A stretch of DNA of 64,000 bases from Pseudodesulfovibrio senegalensis. GTDB lineage: Bacteria; Desulfobacterota; Desulfovibrionia; Desulfovibrionales; Desulfovibrionaceae. The notes beneath the pieces were generated by a model, which was given only the letters and a program-made list of their open reading frames with translations, had not been told where the DNA came from and did not search any database. The stretch lies in NCBI RefSeq assembly GCF_008830225.1, contig NZ_WAIE01000001.1:62001-126000 (forward strand), written 5' to 3'. This document shows positions 8,538 through 18,594 of this stretch, piece after piece. Made by a program: the position numbers and the translations under genes. Numbering within the stretch: the stretch's first letter is position 1; every line of letters starts with the position of its first letter.

Positions 8538-9263
8538 ATGGCAGACAACAACGATATCATACTGGAACTGAAAAACGTTACCTCGGCCTACGGCAAGATC
8601 GCCGCGCTCAAGGGCATCTCCCTTTACGTGCGCAAGGGCGAGATCGTCTCCATCATCGGGGCCAACGGCGCGGGCAAGTCCACCACGCTCATGACCATCT
8701 GCAACATCGTGCGCGCCACCGGGGGAGACATCCTGTACCGGGGCGAGCGCATCAACGACGTCAATTCCGATCATCTGCCCGGCATGGGCCTGTGTCAGGT
8801 GCCCGAGGGCCGCAGGATCTTTCCGCGCCTGAGCGTGACCGAGAATCTGGAAATGGGCGCGTTTTTCCGGCGCGACGCCTCGGCCATTGCCGAGGACATG
8901 GAGCGGGTCTACGACTTTTTTCCCAAGTTGCGCGAACGTCGACGCCAGCTGGGCGGCACCCTTTCCGGGGGAGAGCAGCAGATGCTGGCCATCGGCCGCG
9001 CCATCATGAGCCGTCCCAAATTGCTGCTGTTGGACGAGCCGTCCATGGGCCTTGCCCCGCTCATCGTGCAGCAGATTTTCCGCATCATTGAGGAAATCAA
9101 CAGTCAGGGCGTGACCGTGCTTCTCGTGGAGCAGAATGCGAACCTCGCATTGCAGGCGGCCAGCCGCGGCTATGTGCTGGAAACAGGCTCCGTGGTCATG
9201 GAAGACGAGGCCGATGCCCTGTTGCACAACGAGGATATCCGCAAGGCCTACCTCGGCGAATGA
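8538..9263 (+). CDS. livF: Branched-chain amino acid ABC transporter, ATP-binding protein LivF
   Basis: A 241-residue ABC ATPase, last in the liv operon. Walker A GANGAGKST, signature LSGGEQQMLAIGRAI, Walker B LLLLDEPSMGLAP and VEQNANLAL (a switch-region variant with Q-N in place of the usual His) identify LivF and separate it from LivG. It begins 36 bp after livM. A strong terminator follows within 30 bp, so all five transporter genes form one transcription unit. Confidence 0.93.
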   Translation: MADNNDIILELKNVTSAYGKIAALKGISLYVRKGEIVSIIGANGAGKSTTLMTICNIVRATGGDILYRGERINDVNSDHLPGMGLCQVPEGRRIFPRLSVTENLEMGAFFRRDASAIAEDMERVYDFFPKLRERRRQLGGTLSGGEQQMLAIGRAIMSRPKLLLLDEPSMGLAPLIVQQIFRIIEEINSQGVTVLLVEQNANLALQAASRGYVLETGSVVMEDEADALLHNEDIRKAYLGE

Positions 9264-9288
9264 TTGCTTCGTGCATTTCGGATTACAG

Positions 9289-9319
9289 GGCCCGGTCTCA
9301 TATGAGATCGGGCCTTTTT
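9289..9319 (+). terminator. Intrinsic terminator of the liv operon
   Basis: A 13-bp stem with one G-T pair, from GGCCCGGTCTCAT to ATGAGATCGGGCC with almost no loop, is followed by five Ts. Confidence 0.9.
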
Positions 9320-9377
9320 CTAATGGCGGTTTTTTTTCGGAAGGGTATGCTTTCAATAAACCCGAGGTGATTGAGCC

Positions 9378-12134
9378 ATGCGTTGCCTGACGGAAATGAA
9401 TGCGACGGACAGGGAGCGGCTGGAACGAAGAGTGCGCGAACATGCCGAAAAGCATGAGGGTTTTGCGCGCATCATGTCCTGTTCCGTGGCTGTTTTCGAC
9501 ACCTATGTGTCGGCCATTCGTGATATCTGCGTGCGCATCGAGGCCGAAGGGCATGCGGCACAGCGGGATTATTCCGGGCTGGATTCTCTGGCCGCCCGGC
9601 TGGTTTCGCGCTGCCTGACCCAGGGCGGCTCCCTGCAATTCACATTGCTTCTTGTGCAGTGTTTTCGCGAGGCGTTTCTCGATCATCTGGAACTGTATGC
9701 GGCATCGGACCATGTGTCTGAACAATGCCCGGGCCTGATTCGAGAACTGCATGACGTTCTTGAGCGGTCAATAGTCCGGGAGTGGGAGAACCTCGAGCAG
9801 GCGTCCCGCCTGGCGCGGGATCATGACAACCCCGCGGCCGCGGCTGTCTTCTGGCAACTTCCCGAGCCTGTGCTGCTGCATTCTCGCGGTGGCGACATCA
9901 TGGACGCCAACCCTGCTGCCTGTCTGTTTTTCGGGATTCCCGTGGAGCGGATCCGGACCTTGCGGCTGCAGGATATGGAAGCTCCGGCCGCTGCGGGCGG
10001 GCGAGGGCGAAAGCAGGCCATACCCGGTCCCGGAGAGGTGCAGTCCTATCGGACCGTGTTTACCGGAGTCCGCGGCAGGCGCGTCACGTGCGAGGTGCTG
10101 TGCCGTCAGGCCAATCTGGACGAATCCGTATTCTACATCAGCACGCTGCGCGACATCACGGACATGCGCAAACAGGAAAAACGGCTGCGGGACGCCGGGC
10201 GCGTCATGGAGATGCGCATGGACAAGAATGTGCAGCGCCTGCGTGAAATCAACGCCCGCTTCCAGGCCGTGCTCGACAACAGCCCCATGGCCCTGTTCAT
10301 CGTCGATATGGATGGCAGGCATCTGGTGGCCAACGCCGCATGGTGTTCCATGCTGGGTAAAAAGCAGGACGCGGTGTTGGACAGTCATATGTCCGAGGTA
10401 CTGCCGCCGGACAGCGCAAAGGCAATGCAGGACGTTCTGGCGATGGCCGAACGGAAGCAGGATGCCGTGGGTCTGGATGCCCGTCTGGAGGTAGGCGAAA
10501 AGGAAGTGCGTATTTCCGGAACCCTGTTTCCCTTGCCGGACGAGAACGGCGCCATGACGGCCTGTTGCGGTATGGCCATGGACGTGACCAGAAGCCAACG
10601 TGCCGAGGAACGCGGGCGCGCGCTGGCACGGCAGAACGCACTGATCCTCAACTCCGCGGGGGAAGGCATTTTCGGCATGGACAGTGAACGCAGGGTGACC
10701 TTTGCGAATCCTGCAGCGGCGGAAATGCTGGGCTGGGAGGTTGCCGAGATCATCGGTTCGGATGCCCATGCACTGCTTCTCCATTCGGACGAAGAGGGGC
10801 TGCCGCGTCCGATCCTGCGGTGTCCCATATGCCGTGTTCTGGAAACGGCGCGCCCGAGCAGGGGAGAGAGCATCCTGTGGTGCAAGAACGGCGTTGCCAT
10901 TCCCGTGACCTATACGGCCGTACCCCTGCGCAGCGGAGTCGATGTGGAGGGCGTTGTTGTGACCTTCAGCGACATCAGCGAACACAAGCGCATCGAACAC
11001 GAGTTGATCATGGCCAAGGAACGGGCCGAACTGGGCAGTCAGGCCAAAACACAGTTTCTCGCCAACATGAGCCACGAGTTGCGCACCCCGCTCAATGGCA
11101 TTCTCGGTCTTGTGCAGCTCATGTTGGAAACCGAGCGCAACAAGAACAAGCGCGAATACCTGACAATGGTTCGCGAAGCCTCGAACCGGCTGCTGGGGCT
11201 GGTGCGCAATCTTCTGGATCTTTCCAATATCAAGTCCGGGCGCATTGAGCGGACAGACACACGCTTTGCCCTGCGCCAGAGCCTGTCCACGTTGGTGGAA
11301 ACCATTTCCGTGCAGGCCAAGCTGAAGTCGTTGGAATTTGTCAGTTTCATCGATGAATCCCTGCCCGAGCAATGGTACGGGGACATCGTGCACATCAAGC
11401 AGGCGTTGAATAACCTGCTCAAAAACGCCATTCAGTATACGCCGTCGGGACGCGTCATGCTCGATATACGCGAACAGCCCGGGGGTGTGGACGGGGTGCG
11501 GATGGTGCGCTTCACGGTGACGGATACGGGCACGGGCATTCCCGAGGACATGCAGGAAAGGATTTTCGACAGCTTTGCCCTGGGTGAGGATTACCTGACC
11601 AAAAAGTATAGCGGTTCCGGGGTGGGGCTGAGCATTGCCCGCAAGCTGGTGGACCTGCTTGGCGGCGAGCTGAACATGAACAGCAAGCCCGGTGCGGGCA
11701 GCGTGTTCTCCTTCACGGCCGCGCTGACCCCGGCGCATAGGGAGGAGGATTTACCGACGCCTTCCGGACTGCGTATCCTGTATGCCGAGGACGAGTTCAC
11801 CAACCAGCGCATGGTGCAGGGGGTTCTTTCACGGGCCGGGCATGAGGTGGTGCTGGCCTCGGACGGGGCCGAAGCCCTGAAGACGTTGTCCCAGTCCGAA
11901 TTCGACCTGGTGCTCATGGACATCCAGATGCCGGTGCTGGACGGGTTGGAAACCACCCGTCGCATCCGCAAGGATATGAAGCTGGACCTGCCGGTCATCG
12001 CCCTGACCGCCTTTGCCGGGGAGGACGACCTGAACCGGTTCGAGGCCGTGGGCATGAGCGGGTTGCTGCACAAGCCTTTCGAGTTGAGCGAGTTGCTCAA
12101 GACCCTTGAGGATCATGCCGGAGCCGCCGCATGA
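9378..12134 (+). CDS. PAS-domain hybrid sensor histidine kinase with C-terminal receiver
   Basis: A 918-residue cytoplasmic hybrid kinase with no membrane segment. The first 150 residues are an unassigned helical sensor region. Three PAS-like repeats follow at about 155-275, 293-410 and 420-540, the last carrying ILNSAGEGIFGMD. HisKA has phospho-acceptor H566 in NMSHELRTPLNG. The HATPase domain has DTGTGIPEDM and GSGVGLSIARKL. The receiver has D848 in LMDIQMPVLDG and the conserved lysine in LHKPF. There is no Hpt domain, so phosphate must leave through a separate Hpt protein. Start is ATG 9378; ATG 9396 is an alternative. No cognate output gene is adjacent. Confidence 0.9.
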   Translation: MRCLTEMNATDRERLERRVREHAEKHEGFARIMSCSVAVFDTYVSAIRDICVRIEAEGHAAQRDYSGLDSLAARLVSRCLTQGGSLQFTLLLVQCFREAFLDHLELYAASDHVSEQCPGLIRELHDVLERSIVREWENLEQASRLARDHDNPAAAAVFWQLPEPVLLHSRGGDIMDANPAACLFFGIPVERIRTLRLQDMEAPAAAGGRGRKQAIPGPGEVQSYRTVFTGVRGRRVTCEVLCRQANLDESVFYISTLRDITDMRKQEKRLRDAGRVMEMRMDKNVQRLREINARFQAVLDNSPMALFIVDMDGRHLVANAAWCSMLGKKQDAVLDSHMSEVLPPDSAKAMQDVLAMAERKQDAVGLDARLEVGEKEVRISGTLFPLPDENGAMTACCGMAMDVTRSQRAEERGRALARQNALILNSAGEGIFGMDSERRVTFANPAAAEMLGWEVAEIIGSDAHALLLHSDEEGLPRPILRCPICRVLETARPSRGESILWCKNGVAIPVTYTAVPLRSGVDVEGVVVTFSDISEHKRIEHELIMAKERAELGSQAKTQFLANMSHELRTPLNGILGLVQLMLETERNKNKREYLTMVREASNRLLGLVRNLLDLSNIKSGRIERTDTRFALRQSLSTLVETISVQAKLKSLEFVSFIDESLPEQWYGDIVHIKQALNNLLKNAIQYTPSGRVMLDIREQPGGVDGVRMVRFTVTDTGTGIPEDMQERIFDSFALGEDYLTKKYSGSGVGLSIARKLVDLLGGELNMNSKPGAGSVFSFTAALTPAHREEDLPTPSGLRILYAEDEFTNQRMVQGVLSRAGHEVVLASDGAEALKTLSQSEFDLVLMDIQMPVLDGLETTRRIRKDMKLDLPVIALTAFAGEDDLNRFEAVGMSGLLHKPFELSELLKTLEDHAGAAA

Positions 12135-12140
12135 AAGAAA

Positions 12141-12177
12141 GCGGGCCGCCCGGATTTCCGGGCGGCCCGCCTTTGTT
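12141..12177. terminator. Bidirectional terminator between convergent genes
   Basis: A perfect 13-bp stem GCGGGCCGCCCGG / CCGGGCGGCCCGC with a 4-base loop has CTTTGTT on the plus side and an A-rich stretch (GAAAGAAA) on the other side. It separates the hybrid kinase from the minus-strand chemoreceptor. Confidence 0.85.
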
Positions 12178-12194
12178 CAGATCCTGTTCCCTTT

Positions 12195-14195
12195 TCAGAA
12201 CTTTTCAAAGTCGTCGTCCGAACCGGACATGTCCAGCGCCAGCCCGCTGTCTGCGGGCGCCGCGGTCTTTCCGGCCACAGGCTTGGGAGGCGTCTTCTGC
12301 ACCGTCTGCCTGCGGGGTGCGGATTGCACCTTGGGGGCGCGGGGCGCGGTGCCACGCGAACCGTCGATCTTGAAGAAGGAGATCGTCTGCTGCAACTGGC
12401 TGGCCTGACCTGCCAGGTCCGTGGACGTGGAGGCCATTTCCTCGGAGGCCGAGGCATTCTGCTGCACCACGTTGTCCAGTTGCTGGAGCGCCTTGTTGAT
12501 CTGCTCGGCCCCGGTATTCTGCTCGTTGGATGCTTCTGATATTTCCTGAATCAGTTCGGCGGTGCGCTTGATGTCCGGCACGATGTCCGCGAGCATGGTG
12601 CCCGCCTTTTCCGCGACCTCCACGCTGGAGGAGGACAGTTCGCTGATTTCGGCGGCCGCGTTGCCCGAGCGTTCGGCCAGCTTGCGCACTTCCGCGGCAA
12701 CCACGGCGAATCCCTTGCCGTGTTCGCCTGCCCGCGCCGCCTCGATGGCCGCGTTCAGGGCCAGCAGGTTGGTCTGCCGCGCGATTTCCTCGATGATGGA
12801 AATCTTTTCCGCAATCTGCTTCATGGCCGTCACTGTCTGGGCCACGGCTGCACCGCCTTCCTCGGTGCTTATGGATGTCTTGTCTGCCAGGGCCTCGGTG
12901 TCGTGGGCGTTCTTGGCGTTCTGGCTGATGTTGGAGGCCATTTCTTCCATGGAGGAGGAGACCTCTTCAAGCGAAGCTGCCTGCTGGGTGGCTCCCTGTG
13001 CCAGCGATTCGGACGTGGCCGAGAGTTCTTCGCTGCCTGCGGCCACCTTCGAGCTGCCGTCCACCACCTGCTGCACAACGTCCACCAGCTTTTCGGCCAT
13101 GGCGTTCAGGGCGTTGACCATGGTGCCGATTTCGTCCTTGCGCCGGATGTCCACCCGCTGGGTGTAGTCACCCTTGGCCGCGAGGTTCATGAATCGCACG
13201 ATGATCCGGATGGGCCTGACGAGCGCCCGCTCCACATAGAGCCAGATGCCCGCGATGACCACGGCCAGACAGAGGACGATGGCGATGGAGAAGGCCCAGA
13301 GGTTTTCGTAGACCGGGGCCATTACCTCGGATCGTTCCATGAGGCCGATGATCTTCCAGCCGAGTTTCGGGGAGGTGTAGACCACGCCGAGCATGTCCGT
13401 ATCGTTCAGGGTCACGTCTGCGTCTCCGTTGCCCAGGGAAACGAGTTTGGAATAGGCAGGGGCAAGCTCGGAGGCGTTCTTGAAGTTGTTGTCCGGCATT
13501 TTGGGGTCGGCCAGGACCACGCCGTCGTCCTGCACCAGCAATACGTAGCCGGTTTGACCCAGTTTGATGTTTTCGGTGATGTTGGTGAGGTTCTTGAGCG
13601 AAATGTCAACGCCCACCACGCCGATGGTTTCGCCGCCGCGCAGAATGGGGTGCGTGACGCTGGCCACGGCCTCGCCCGTGGTGGACATGTAGGCCTTGGA
13701 CATGGAGGGTCTGTTGCCCTCGCGGATGGCCGTGGTGTACCAGGGGCGTTTGCGCGGGTCGTAGCCCGCGGGCATGTTGGTGCTGTCGCCCGAAGTCACG
13801 AAAGCGCCTTCCTTGCTGCCGATGAAGACTTCGACATAACTCGGGTGGGTGGCCTGTGTCAGTTTGAACAGGCTGACCACCTGCTTCCCGGCTTCATCCG
13901 TGGGCAGGGCCTTTGCCAACTGTTTTGTGGTGGTGTCGACAAACATCGTGGTAATGTCGTCGGCCCGCAGGACTCTCGGCTCCCTGGCAAGCATGGTGGC
14001 GTTCATCTTGGCTTCATCAAGGAAAATGTTGATGGCCGTATCCACCTGCGCCAACTGGGAAGCCATGGATTCGCTTTTGGCTGTGAATGAGTCGTTGTAG
14101 GTGTTTACGGAAACGATCGAAAACAATACCAGCCCGGTGACCACGAGAGCCGCCGAAAATCCGGTGATGATTTTGGCTTTGAGGTTCATGTGCAT
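12195..14195 (-). CDS. Methyl-accepting chemotaxis protein with periplasmic dCache sensor
   Basis: A 666-residue chemoreceptor. The ATG at 14195 ([17 protein letters not shown]) is chosen because GGGGGAGC precedes it; the frame stays open 150 bp further but that part is not receptor-like. Order: membrane segment 1 (about 7-28), a periplasmic dCache domain with YDPRKRPWY, a second membrane segment near residue 285, HAMP, then the signalling domain with hairpin tip [22 protein letters not shown]. The R-x-W-Y pattern plus a later Tyr and VGVD resemble the amino-acid-binding form of dCache, which is suggestive only. The C-terminus DDDFEKF is not a typical CheR-docking pentapeptide. Confidence 0.92.
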   Translation of the reverse strand: MHMNLKAKIITGFSAALVVTGLVLFSIVSVNTYNDSFTAKSESMASQLAQVDTAINIFLDEAKMNATMLAREPRVLRADDITTMFVDTTTKQLAKALPTDEAGKQVVSLFKLTQATHPSYVEVFIGSKEGAFVTSGDSTNMPAGYDPRKRPWYTTAIREGNRPSMSKAYMSTTGEAVASVTHPILRGGETIGVVGVDISLKNLTNITENIKLGQTGYVLLVQDDGVVLADPKMPDNNFKNASELAPAYSKLVSLGNGDADVTLNDTDMLGVVYTSPKLGWKIIGLMERSEVMAPVYENLWAFSIAIVLCLAVVIAGIWLYVERALVRPIRIIVRFMNLAAKGDYTQRVDIRRKDEIGTMVNALNAMAEKLVDVVQQVVDGSSKVAAGSEELSATSESLAQGATQQAASLEEVSSSMEEMASNISQNAKNAHDTEALADKTSISTEEGGAAVAQTVTAMKQIAEKISIIEEIARQTNLLALNAAIEAARAGEHGKGFAVVAAEVRKLAERSGNAAAEISELSSSSVEVAEKAGTMLADIVPDIKRTAELIQEISEASNEQNTGAEQINKALQQLDNVVQQNASASEEMASTSTDLAGQASQLQQTISFFKIDGSRGTAPRAPKVQSAPRRQTVQKTPPKPVAGKTAAPADSGLALDMSGSDDDFEKF

Positions 14196-14335
14196 AGCTC
14201 CCCCTCTGCTGCAGATGATGGTTGTTGTCAGAATTTCAGAGTAACGAAAAGGAAAGAAAGGGCCATTATTAAATGGGCACCCCTCGTTTTTGCCGCTGTT
14301 GCAACCGTGCCCGGATGCGGGTAATACCCACACGC

Positions 14336-14815
14336 ATGGCACGCATGACATTCACCGACACAGAGGAAAGGATCCTGGCTCTGGCGGGCGGCGACATTCC
14401 CGACCATCCCGAGCCGTTCAAGGTCATTGCCGAACAGGCCGGCGCCACCGAGGAGCAGGTGCTGGAGCTTTTGGCCCGGTTGCGCGACAAGGGTGTGATC
14501 CGCCGGTTCGGCGCCACCCTGCGGCACCAGAAGGCGGGCTACGGCCACAACGCCATGGTGGCGTGGCGCGTACCGGACGAGCGCGTGGATGAGCTGGGCG
14601 AACTGTTTGCGCAGCGCCCGGAGATCAGCCATTGCTACGTGCGCCGGACCTACCCGGACTGGACCTACAATTTCTACACCATGATCCATGGCGAGCGGCC
14701 CGGCCATTGTGCCGAGATCGTGGCCGAGCTTGAAGAACAGTCCGGCATTGCGGACCACTGCACGCTGAACAGCATCAGGGAACTCAAAAAGACCTCCATG
14801 GTCTATTTCAAATAG
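14336..14815 (+). CDS. ahbB: Siroheme decarboxylase subunit (AhbA/AhbB type, Lrp/AsnC fold)
   Basis: A 159-residue protein with an AsnC-like winged-helix N-terminus and a ligand-binding C-terminal domain. The stretches [43 protein letters not shown] and [10 protein letters not shown] are characteristic of AhbA/AhbB. These decarboxylate siroheme to didecarboxysiroheme in the alternative haem pathway of sulfate reducers and archaea. hemL follows 12 bp downstream, placing both in one tetrapyrrole operon. AhbA and AhbB are paralogous and form a heterodimer; I prefer AhbB but cannot exclude AhbA, and the partner is not in this window. ATG 14345 is an equally possible start; neither has a good ribosome site. 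Confidence 0.85.
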   Translation: MARMTFTDTEERILALAGGDIPDHPEPFKVIAEQAGATEEQVLELLARLRDKGVIRRFGATLRHQKAGYGHNAMVAWRVPDERVDELGELFAQRPEISHCYVRRTYPDWTYNFYTMIHGERPGHCAEIVAELEEQSGIADHCTLNSIRELKKTSMVYFK

Positions 14816-14827
14816 GAGCGCATAGTT

Positions 14828-16087
14828 ATGGATTCCAAGACATTGTACGCCCGGGCGCAGCAGCTCATGCCCGGCGGCGTGAACAGCCCCCTGCGTGCCT
14901 GCCGGTACGTGAACAGCGAACCCGTATTCATCGACCGGGCAGCGGGCGCCTATCTCTGGGATGTGGAAGGCAGGCAGTACATCGATTACGTGCTCAGCTG
15001 GGGTCCCATGCTCCTCGGGCATTGCGACCCGGAAGTGGCCGAGGCCGTGTATGTGGCCGTGAACAAGGGCACCAGCTACGGCGCGCCCTGCGAAGGCGAG
15101 GTTTCCTTGGCCGAAGAAATCACGAAGCTCATTCCCTCCATGGAGATGATGCGCATGGTTTCCTCGGGCACCGAGGCCACCATGTCCGCCCTGCGTCTGG
15201 CGCGCGGCTACACCGGCCGCGACAAGGTGGTCAAATTCATCGGCAACTACCACGGCCACAACGACGCCTTTCTCGCGGCCGCCGGTTCCGCGGCACAGGC
15301 CGTGCCCGGCACGCCCGGCGTTCCCGACGACATCGTCAAGCACACGCTGCTGGCCCACTACAACGACCTTGAAGCGGTCAAGGCCCATTTCAAAGAGAGC
15401 GGCGACGAGATCGCCTGCGTGATCGTGGAGCCCGCGGCCGGCAACATGGGACTGGTGCTGCCCGAAGACGGATTTTTGCAGGGCTTGCGCGACCTGTGCA
15501 CCAAACACGGCGCATTGCTGATTTTCGACGAGGTCATCACCGGCTTTCGCGTCAGCCTCGGCGGGGCGCAGCAGCGGTACGGCATCACCCCGGACCTGAC
15601 CACGCTGGGCAAGATCATCGGCGGCGGTTTCCCTGTGGGCTGTTATGGCGGTAAAAAGGAAATCATGGAGCACATGGCTCCGTGCGGCGGCGTTTTCCAG
15701 GCGGGCACGCTTTCGGGCAACCCCGTTGCCATGGCTGCCGGACTGGCAACCCTCAAGGTTCTGCAAAAGCGCGATTACGATGCGCTGGAAGCGCGGACCC
15801 GCGAGTTCGCCACCGCGTTGACCGGCATTCTCAAGGACAAGGGGCAGGCCGTGACCCTGAACCACATTGCCTCGGCCTTCACCATCTATTTCTCGGAAGT
15901 CCCGGTGACCAACATGGCGGAATCATCGGCCTGCAACGGTGACCTGTACGCCACGTTCTGGAAGCAGATGCAGGCGCAGGGCATCAACCTCGCCCCGGCC
16001 GGATTCGAATGCGCGTTCACATCCTTTGTCCATACGGACGAAGATCTGGAAAAGACGCTGGAAGCGGCCAGAAACGTCACGTTCTGA
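14828..16087 (+). CDS. hemL: Glutamate-1-semialdehyde 2,1-aminomutase
   Basis: A 419-residue class-III PLP enzyme that converts glutamate-1-semialdehyde to 5-aminolevulinate, the first common tetrapyrrole precursor in the C5 pathway. Signature segments: [53 protein letters not shown] and the PLP lysine K262 in [14 protein letters not shown]. Length is normal. It follows the siroheme decarboxylase gene with a GGAGC ribosome site and is closed by a strong terminator. Confidence 0.97.
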   Translation: MDSKTLYARAQQLMPGGVNSPLRACRYVNSEPVFIDRAAGAYLWDVEGRQYIDYVLSWGPMLLGHCDPEVAEAVYVAVNKGTSYGAPCEGEVSLAEEITKLIPSMEMMRMVSSGTEATMSALRLARGYTGRDKVVKFIGNYHGHNDAFLAAAGSAAQAVPGTPGVPDDIVKHTLLAHYNDLEAVKAHFKESGDEIACVIVEPAAGNMGLVLPEDGFLQGLRDLCTKHGALLIFDEVITGFRVSLGGAQQRYGITPDLTTLGKIIGGGFPVGCYGGKKEIMEHMAPCGGVFQAGTLSGNPVAMAAGLATLKVLQKRDYDALEARTREFATALTGILKDKGQAVTLNHIASAFTIYFSEVPVTNMAESSACNGDLYATFWKQMQAQGINLAPAGFECAFTSFVHTDEDLEKTLEAARNVTF

Positions 16088-16123
16088 TGCGCGTGGACAG
16101 TCGGTCATATTGCCGGAAACAGG

Positions 16124-16152
16124 GCCGACCGGATTCCCGGTCGGCTTTTTTT
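16124..16152 (+). terminator. Intrinsic terminator after hemL
   Basis: A 9-bp stem GCCGACCGG / CCGGTCGGC with a 4-base loop is followed by seven Ts. Confidence 0.92.
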
Positions 16153-16163
16153 GTGAGGAATTC

Positions 16164-16667
16164 ATGGGAAACATTGCATACCGGGAAGTCGGCAAATCCG
16201 AACTGGATGTGATTCAACCTCTTTGGGAAAGTCTCAACGCCATGCACGAGACCTGTTCGCCGTATTTTGCGGATCGTTTCAAGCGGTATTCTTTTGCCGA
16301 ACGCAAGCGCGAATTGCTTGACCATGCTCATGGCGGCAGTCTGCTGATGCTCGTGGCTCGTGATATGAAGCAGGATAGCGACATAGGGTATTGCGTGAGC
16401 ACGTTTCTGGGGAGCACCGGGAAGATCGACTCCCTGTTCGTGGATGGACGTTGCCGGGGGTGCGGCATCGGCCATGAACTGATGGTTCGCAGTTTGGAGT
16501 GGTTGAACGGGCGGGGTGCAAAAGATATTGTCGTGGATGTCGTGGCAGGCAACGAGTCTGCGTGGAATTTTTATGCGCGTTACGGATTTGCCCCGCATCG
16601 AACCTGCCTGTTGCACCGGGGCAGCGATGGGTGCGGAAAATCGGAACAGGAGAGAACAAGGCCGTGA
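16164..16667 (+). CDS. GNAT-family N-acetyltransferase
   Basis: A 167-residue acetyltransferase. The acetyl-CoA loop RCRGCGIGHELM is the R-x-x-G-x-G/A motif of GNAT enzymes, and NESAWNFYARYGF is the usual motif B. The ATG at 16164 follows GTGAGGA. The stop overlaps the GTG start of cbiG (GTGA), so it is translationally coupled to cobalamin genes, but nothing in the sequence names the substrate. Association with cobalamin synthesis is by position only. Confidence 0.85.
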   Translation: MGNIAYREVGKSELDVIQPLWESLNAMHETCSPYFADRFKRYSFAERKRELLDHAHGGSLLMLVARDMKQDSDIGYCVSTFLGSTGKIDSLFVDGRCRGCGIGHELMVRSLEWLNGRGAKDIVVDVVAGNESAWNFYARYGFAPHRTCLLHRGSDGCGKSEQERTRP

Positions 16668-17698
16668 ATTACCGCGCGCTGTATGTCTTGAGCCGTTCGG
16701 CCCTTGACCTTTCCCGAGCCCTTGGCCGGGAACTGGGCGCGGACGTGTTTGCCCCGTCCCGATTTGCGGAATCGGGCATGACCGGCTTCGATTCCCTGCC
16801 CGAGCAGGTAGGGCGCAATTTCACGAGATATTCCGGGCATGTGTTCATTGCCGCGGCCGGGATTGCGGTGCGGGCCATTGCCCCGCATCTGCGCTCCAAG
16901 GGCGTGGACCCGGCCGTGGTGGCCATGGACCCGCAGGGGGCCAACGTGATCAGCCTGCTGTCCGGGCATCTGGGCGGAGCCAACGAACTGGCCCGGCAAT
17001 GCGCGGCCATTACCGGCGGGCGGGCAATCATCACTACGGCCACGGACTGCGCGGGCGTACCCTCGCTGGACATGCTGGCTCAGGAGCGCGGCCTGCACAT
17101 CGGCGACCCGGACGCAATCAAGGACGTCAACGCGGCCCTGCTGGAAGGGCGGACCGTGCAGGTGTTTGATCCGTTGGGTTGTTTGGGACCGCTGGACCCG
17201 GAAGCGTTTGTCCTGCTGGATACGCCGGACCTGTGGCGGGAAGGCGAGCCCGGCGTGCGCGTGCACTGGACCGTTTCACCCAAACGTCCCGGTCTGGTGC
17301 GTCTGTATGCTCCGGTCTTGTGCGTGGGCATGGGATGCCGGCGCGGCACCCCGGTCAGCGAAATTCGCGAATTCGTGGAGCGCGTGCTTACGGAAAACGG
17401 GCTGGCCGTGGAAAGCGTGGCGGCCGCCGGGACCGCAGACATCAAGAAAGACGAGGCCGGACTGCTGCTGGCAGCACAGGAACTGGGACTGCCGCTTACA
17501 TTTTTTGACGCCGACACCCTGAAAACCGTGGACGCGCCCAACCCCTCGGCCATGGTCGAGAGCCATGTGGGAACTCCGGGCGTGAGCGAGGCCGCGGCCC
17601 TGCTCCTGTGCGAAAGGGGCGAGTTGCTGGTTGCCAAACAGAAAACATCAAGGGTCACGGTAGCCGTGGCCGGGAGAACCAAATGCTCACAGCCGTAA
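16664..17698 (+). CDS. cbiG: Cobalt-precorrin-5A hydrolase CbiG
   Basis: A 344-residue protein starting at GTG 16664, with AGGAGAG before it and a 4-bp overlap with the GNAT stop. The CbiG N-terminal domain carries HVFIAAAGIAVRAIAPHL and LLSGHLGGANELA; the C-terminal domain carries VGMGCRRGTP and STAD-like AAGTADIKKDEAG. CbiG opens the delta-lactone of cobalt-precorrin-5A, releasing acetaldehyde, in the anaerobic cobalamin pathway. The last 16 bp overlap cbiH, consistent with coupled expression. Confidence 0.93.
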   Translation: MNYRALYVLSRSALDLSRALGRELGADVFAPSRFAESGMTGFDSLPEQVGRNFTRYSGHVFIAAAGIAVRAIAPHLRSKGVDPAVVAMDPQGANVISLLSGHLGGANELARQCAAITGGRAIITTATDCAGVPSLDMLAQERGLHIGDPDAIKDVNAALLEGRTVQVFDPLGCLGPLDPEAFVLLDTPDLWREGEPGVRVHWTVSPKRPGLVRLYAPVLCVGMGCRRGTPVSEIREFVERVLTENGLAVESVAAAGTADIKKDEAGLLLAAQELGLPLTFFDADTLKTVDAPNPSAMVESHVGTPGVSEAAALLLCERGELLVAKQKTSRVTVAVAGRTKCSQP

Positions 17699-18441
17699 GT
17701 CTTGGTCCGGGTCATGAGAGCCTGTTGACCCCGGCGGCGCGCGTTGCGCTGGAAAACGCAGAAGTCATTGTCGGTTACAAGGGATATATGGATTTGGTGC
17801 CGCCCGAACTGTTGCAGGGGAAAGAAATATTTTCCACGGGCATGATGGGCGAGGTGGAGCGCGTGAACCACGCTGTGGACTGCGCGGAGCAGGGGCGGCG
17901 AACCGCCGTTGTCTGCAGCGGAGACGCGGGCATTTATGCCATGGCCGGGCTGATGCTGGAGGCTTTGGAAGCGCGCGGCCTGCTGGATTCCGTGCCCTTT
18001 GAAGTCGTCCCGGGCGTTCCGGCCTTCAACGCGGCTGCGGCCCTGCTGGGCGCGCCGCTCATGCATGATTTCTGTTCCATCAGCCTCAGCGACCTGCTGA
18101 CTCCGTGGGAACTGATCCGCAAACGGGTGCGCCTTGCGGCCGAGGGCGATTTCGTGATCTGCCTGTACAATCCGCGTTCCAAGCGGCGCAGCGATCATCT
18201 GGCCGAGGCCTTGGACCTGATCGCGGAGCACCGCGACCCGCAGACGCCCGTAGGTATCGTCAACCGCGCATGGCGCGAAGGACAGAAGGTGCACACCTGT
18301 GCGCTGGAGCATGTGGACTCCGGGCTGGTGGACATGCAGACCATGGTGCTGGTGGGCAACTCCGCCACTCGGCGGGTCGGCGGCTTTCTGCTCACCCCGA
18401 GGGGGTACCACACCAAGTATGAAGTTGGTTCAAGCTTGTGA
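17683..18441 (+). CDS. cbiH: Cobalt-precorrin-3B C17-methyltransferase CbiH
   Basis: A 252-residue SAM-dependent methyltransferase of the tetrapyrrole family. LTAVSLGPGHESLLTPAA is the N-terminal binding motif, CSGDAGIYAMAGL and EVVPGVPAFNAAAALLGAP are family hallmarks, and LYNPRSKRR is typical of CbiH/CobJ. It methylates C17 and contracts the ring, the step just before CbiG. The ATG at 17683 lies inside the end of cbiG; a GGGAGA ribosome site is 9 bp upstream. Remaining cobalamin genes are not nearby. Confidence 0.94.
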   Translation: MLTAVSLGPGHESLLTPAARVALENAEVIVGYKGYMDLVPPELLQGKEIFSTGMMGEVERVNHAVDCAEQGRRTAVVCSGDAGIYAMAGLMLEALEARGLLDSVPFEVVPGVPAFNAAAALLGAPLMHDFCSISLSDLLTPWELIRKRVRLAAEGDFVICLYNPRSKRRSDHLAEALDLIAEHRDPQTPVGIVNRAWREGQKVHTCALEHVDSGLVDMQTMVLVGNSATRRVGGFLLTPRGYHTKYEVGSSL

Positions 18442-18594
18442 TTACTGGAACTATTTTCTTGCACAATCCCCATTTTTTCAGTTAAAAACTATGTGCTATC
18501 AGGCGGGTGCCGGCTTGACACTGCCGAATATGTAATTTATCCCGCAGGGTAGAGAGTGTGACGTATATCCAATGCAACAGGAGGAACGAGGAGA

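Noticed and set aside
14196-14351. 52-residue N-terminal extension of the chemoreceptor
   Set aside because: A clear GGGGGAG site precedes the ATG at 14195, and the extension overlaps the divergent siroheme decarboxylase gene.
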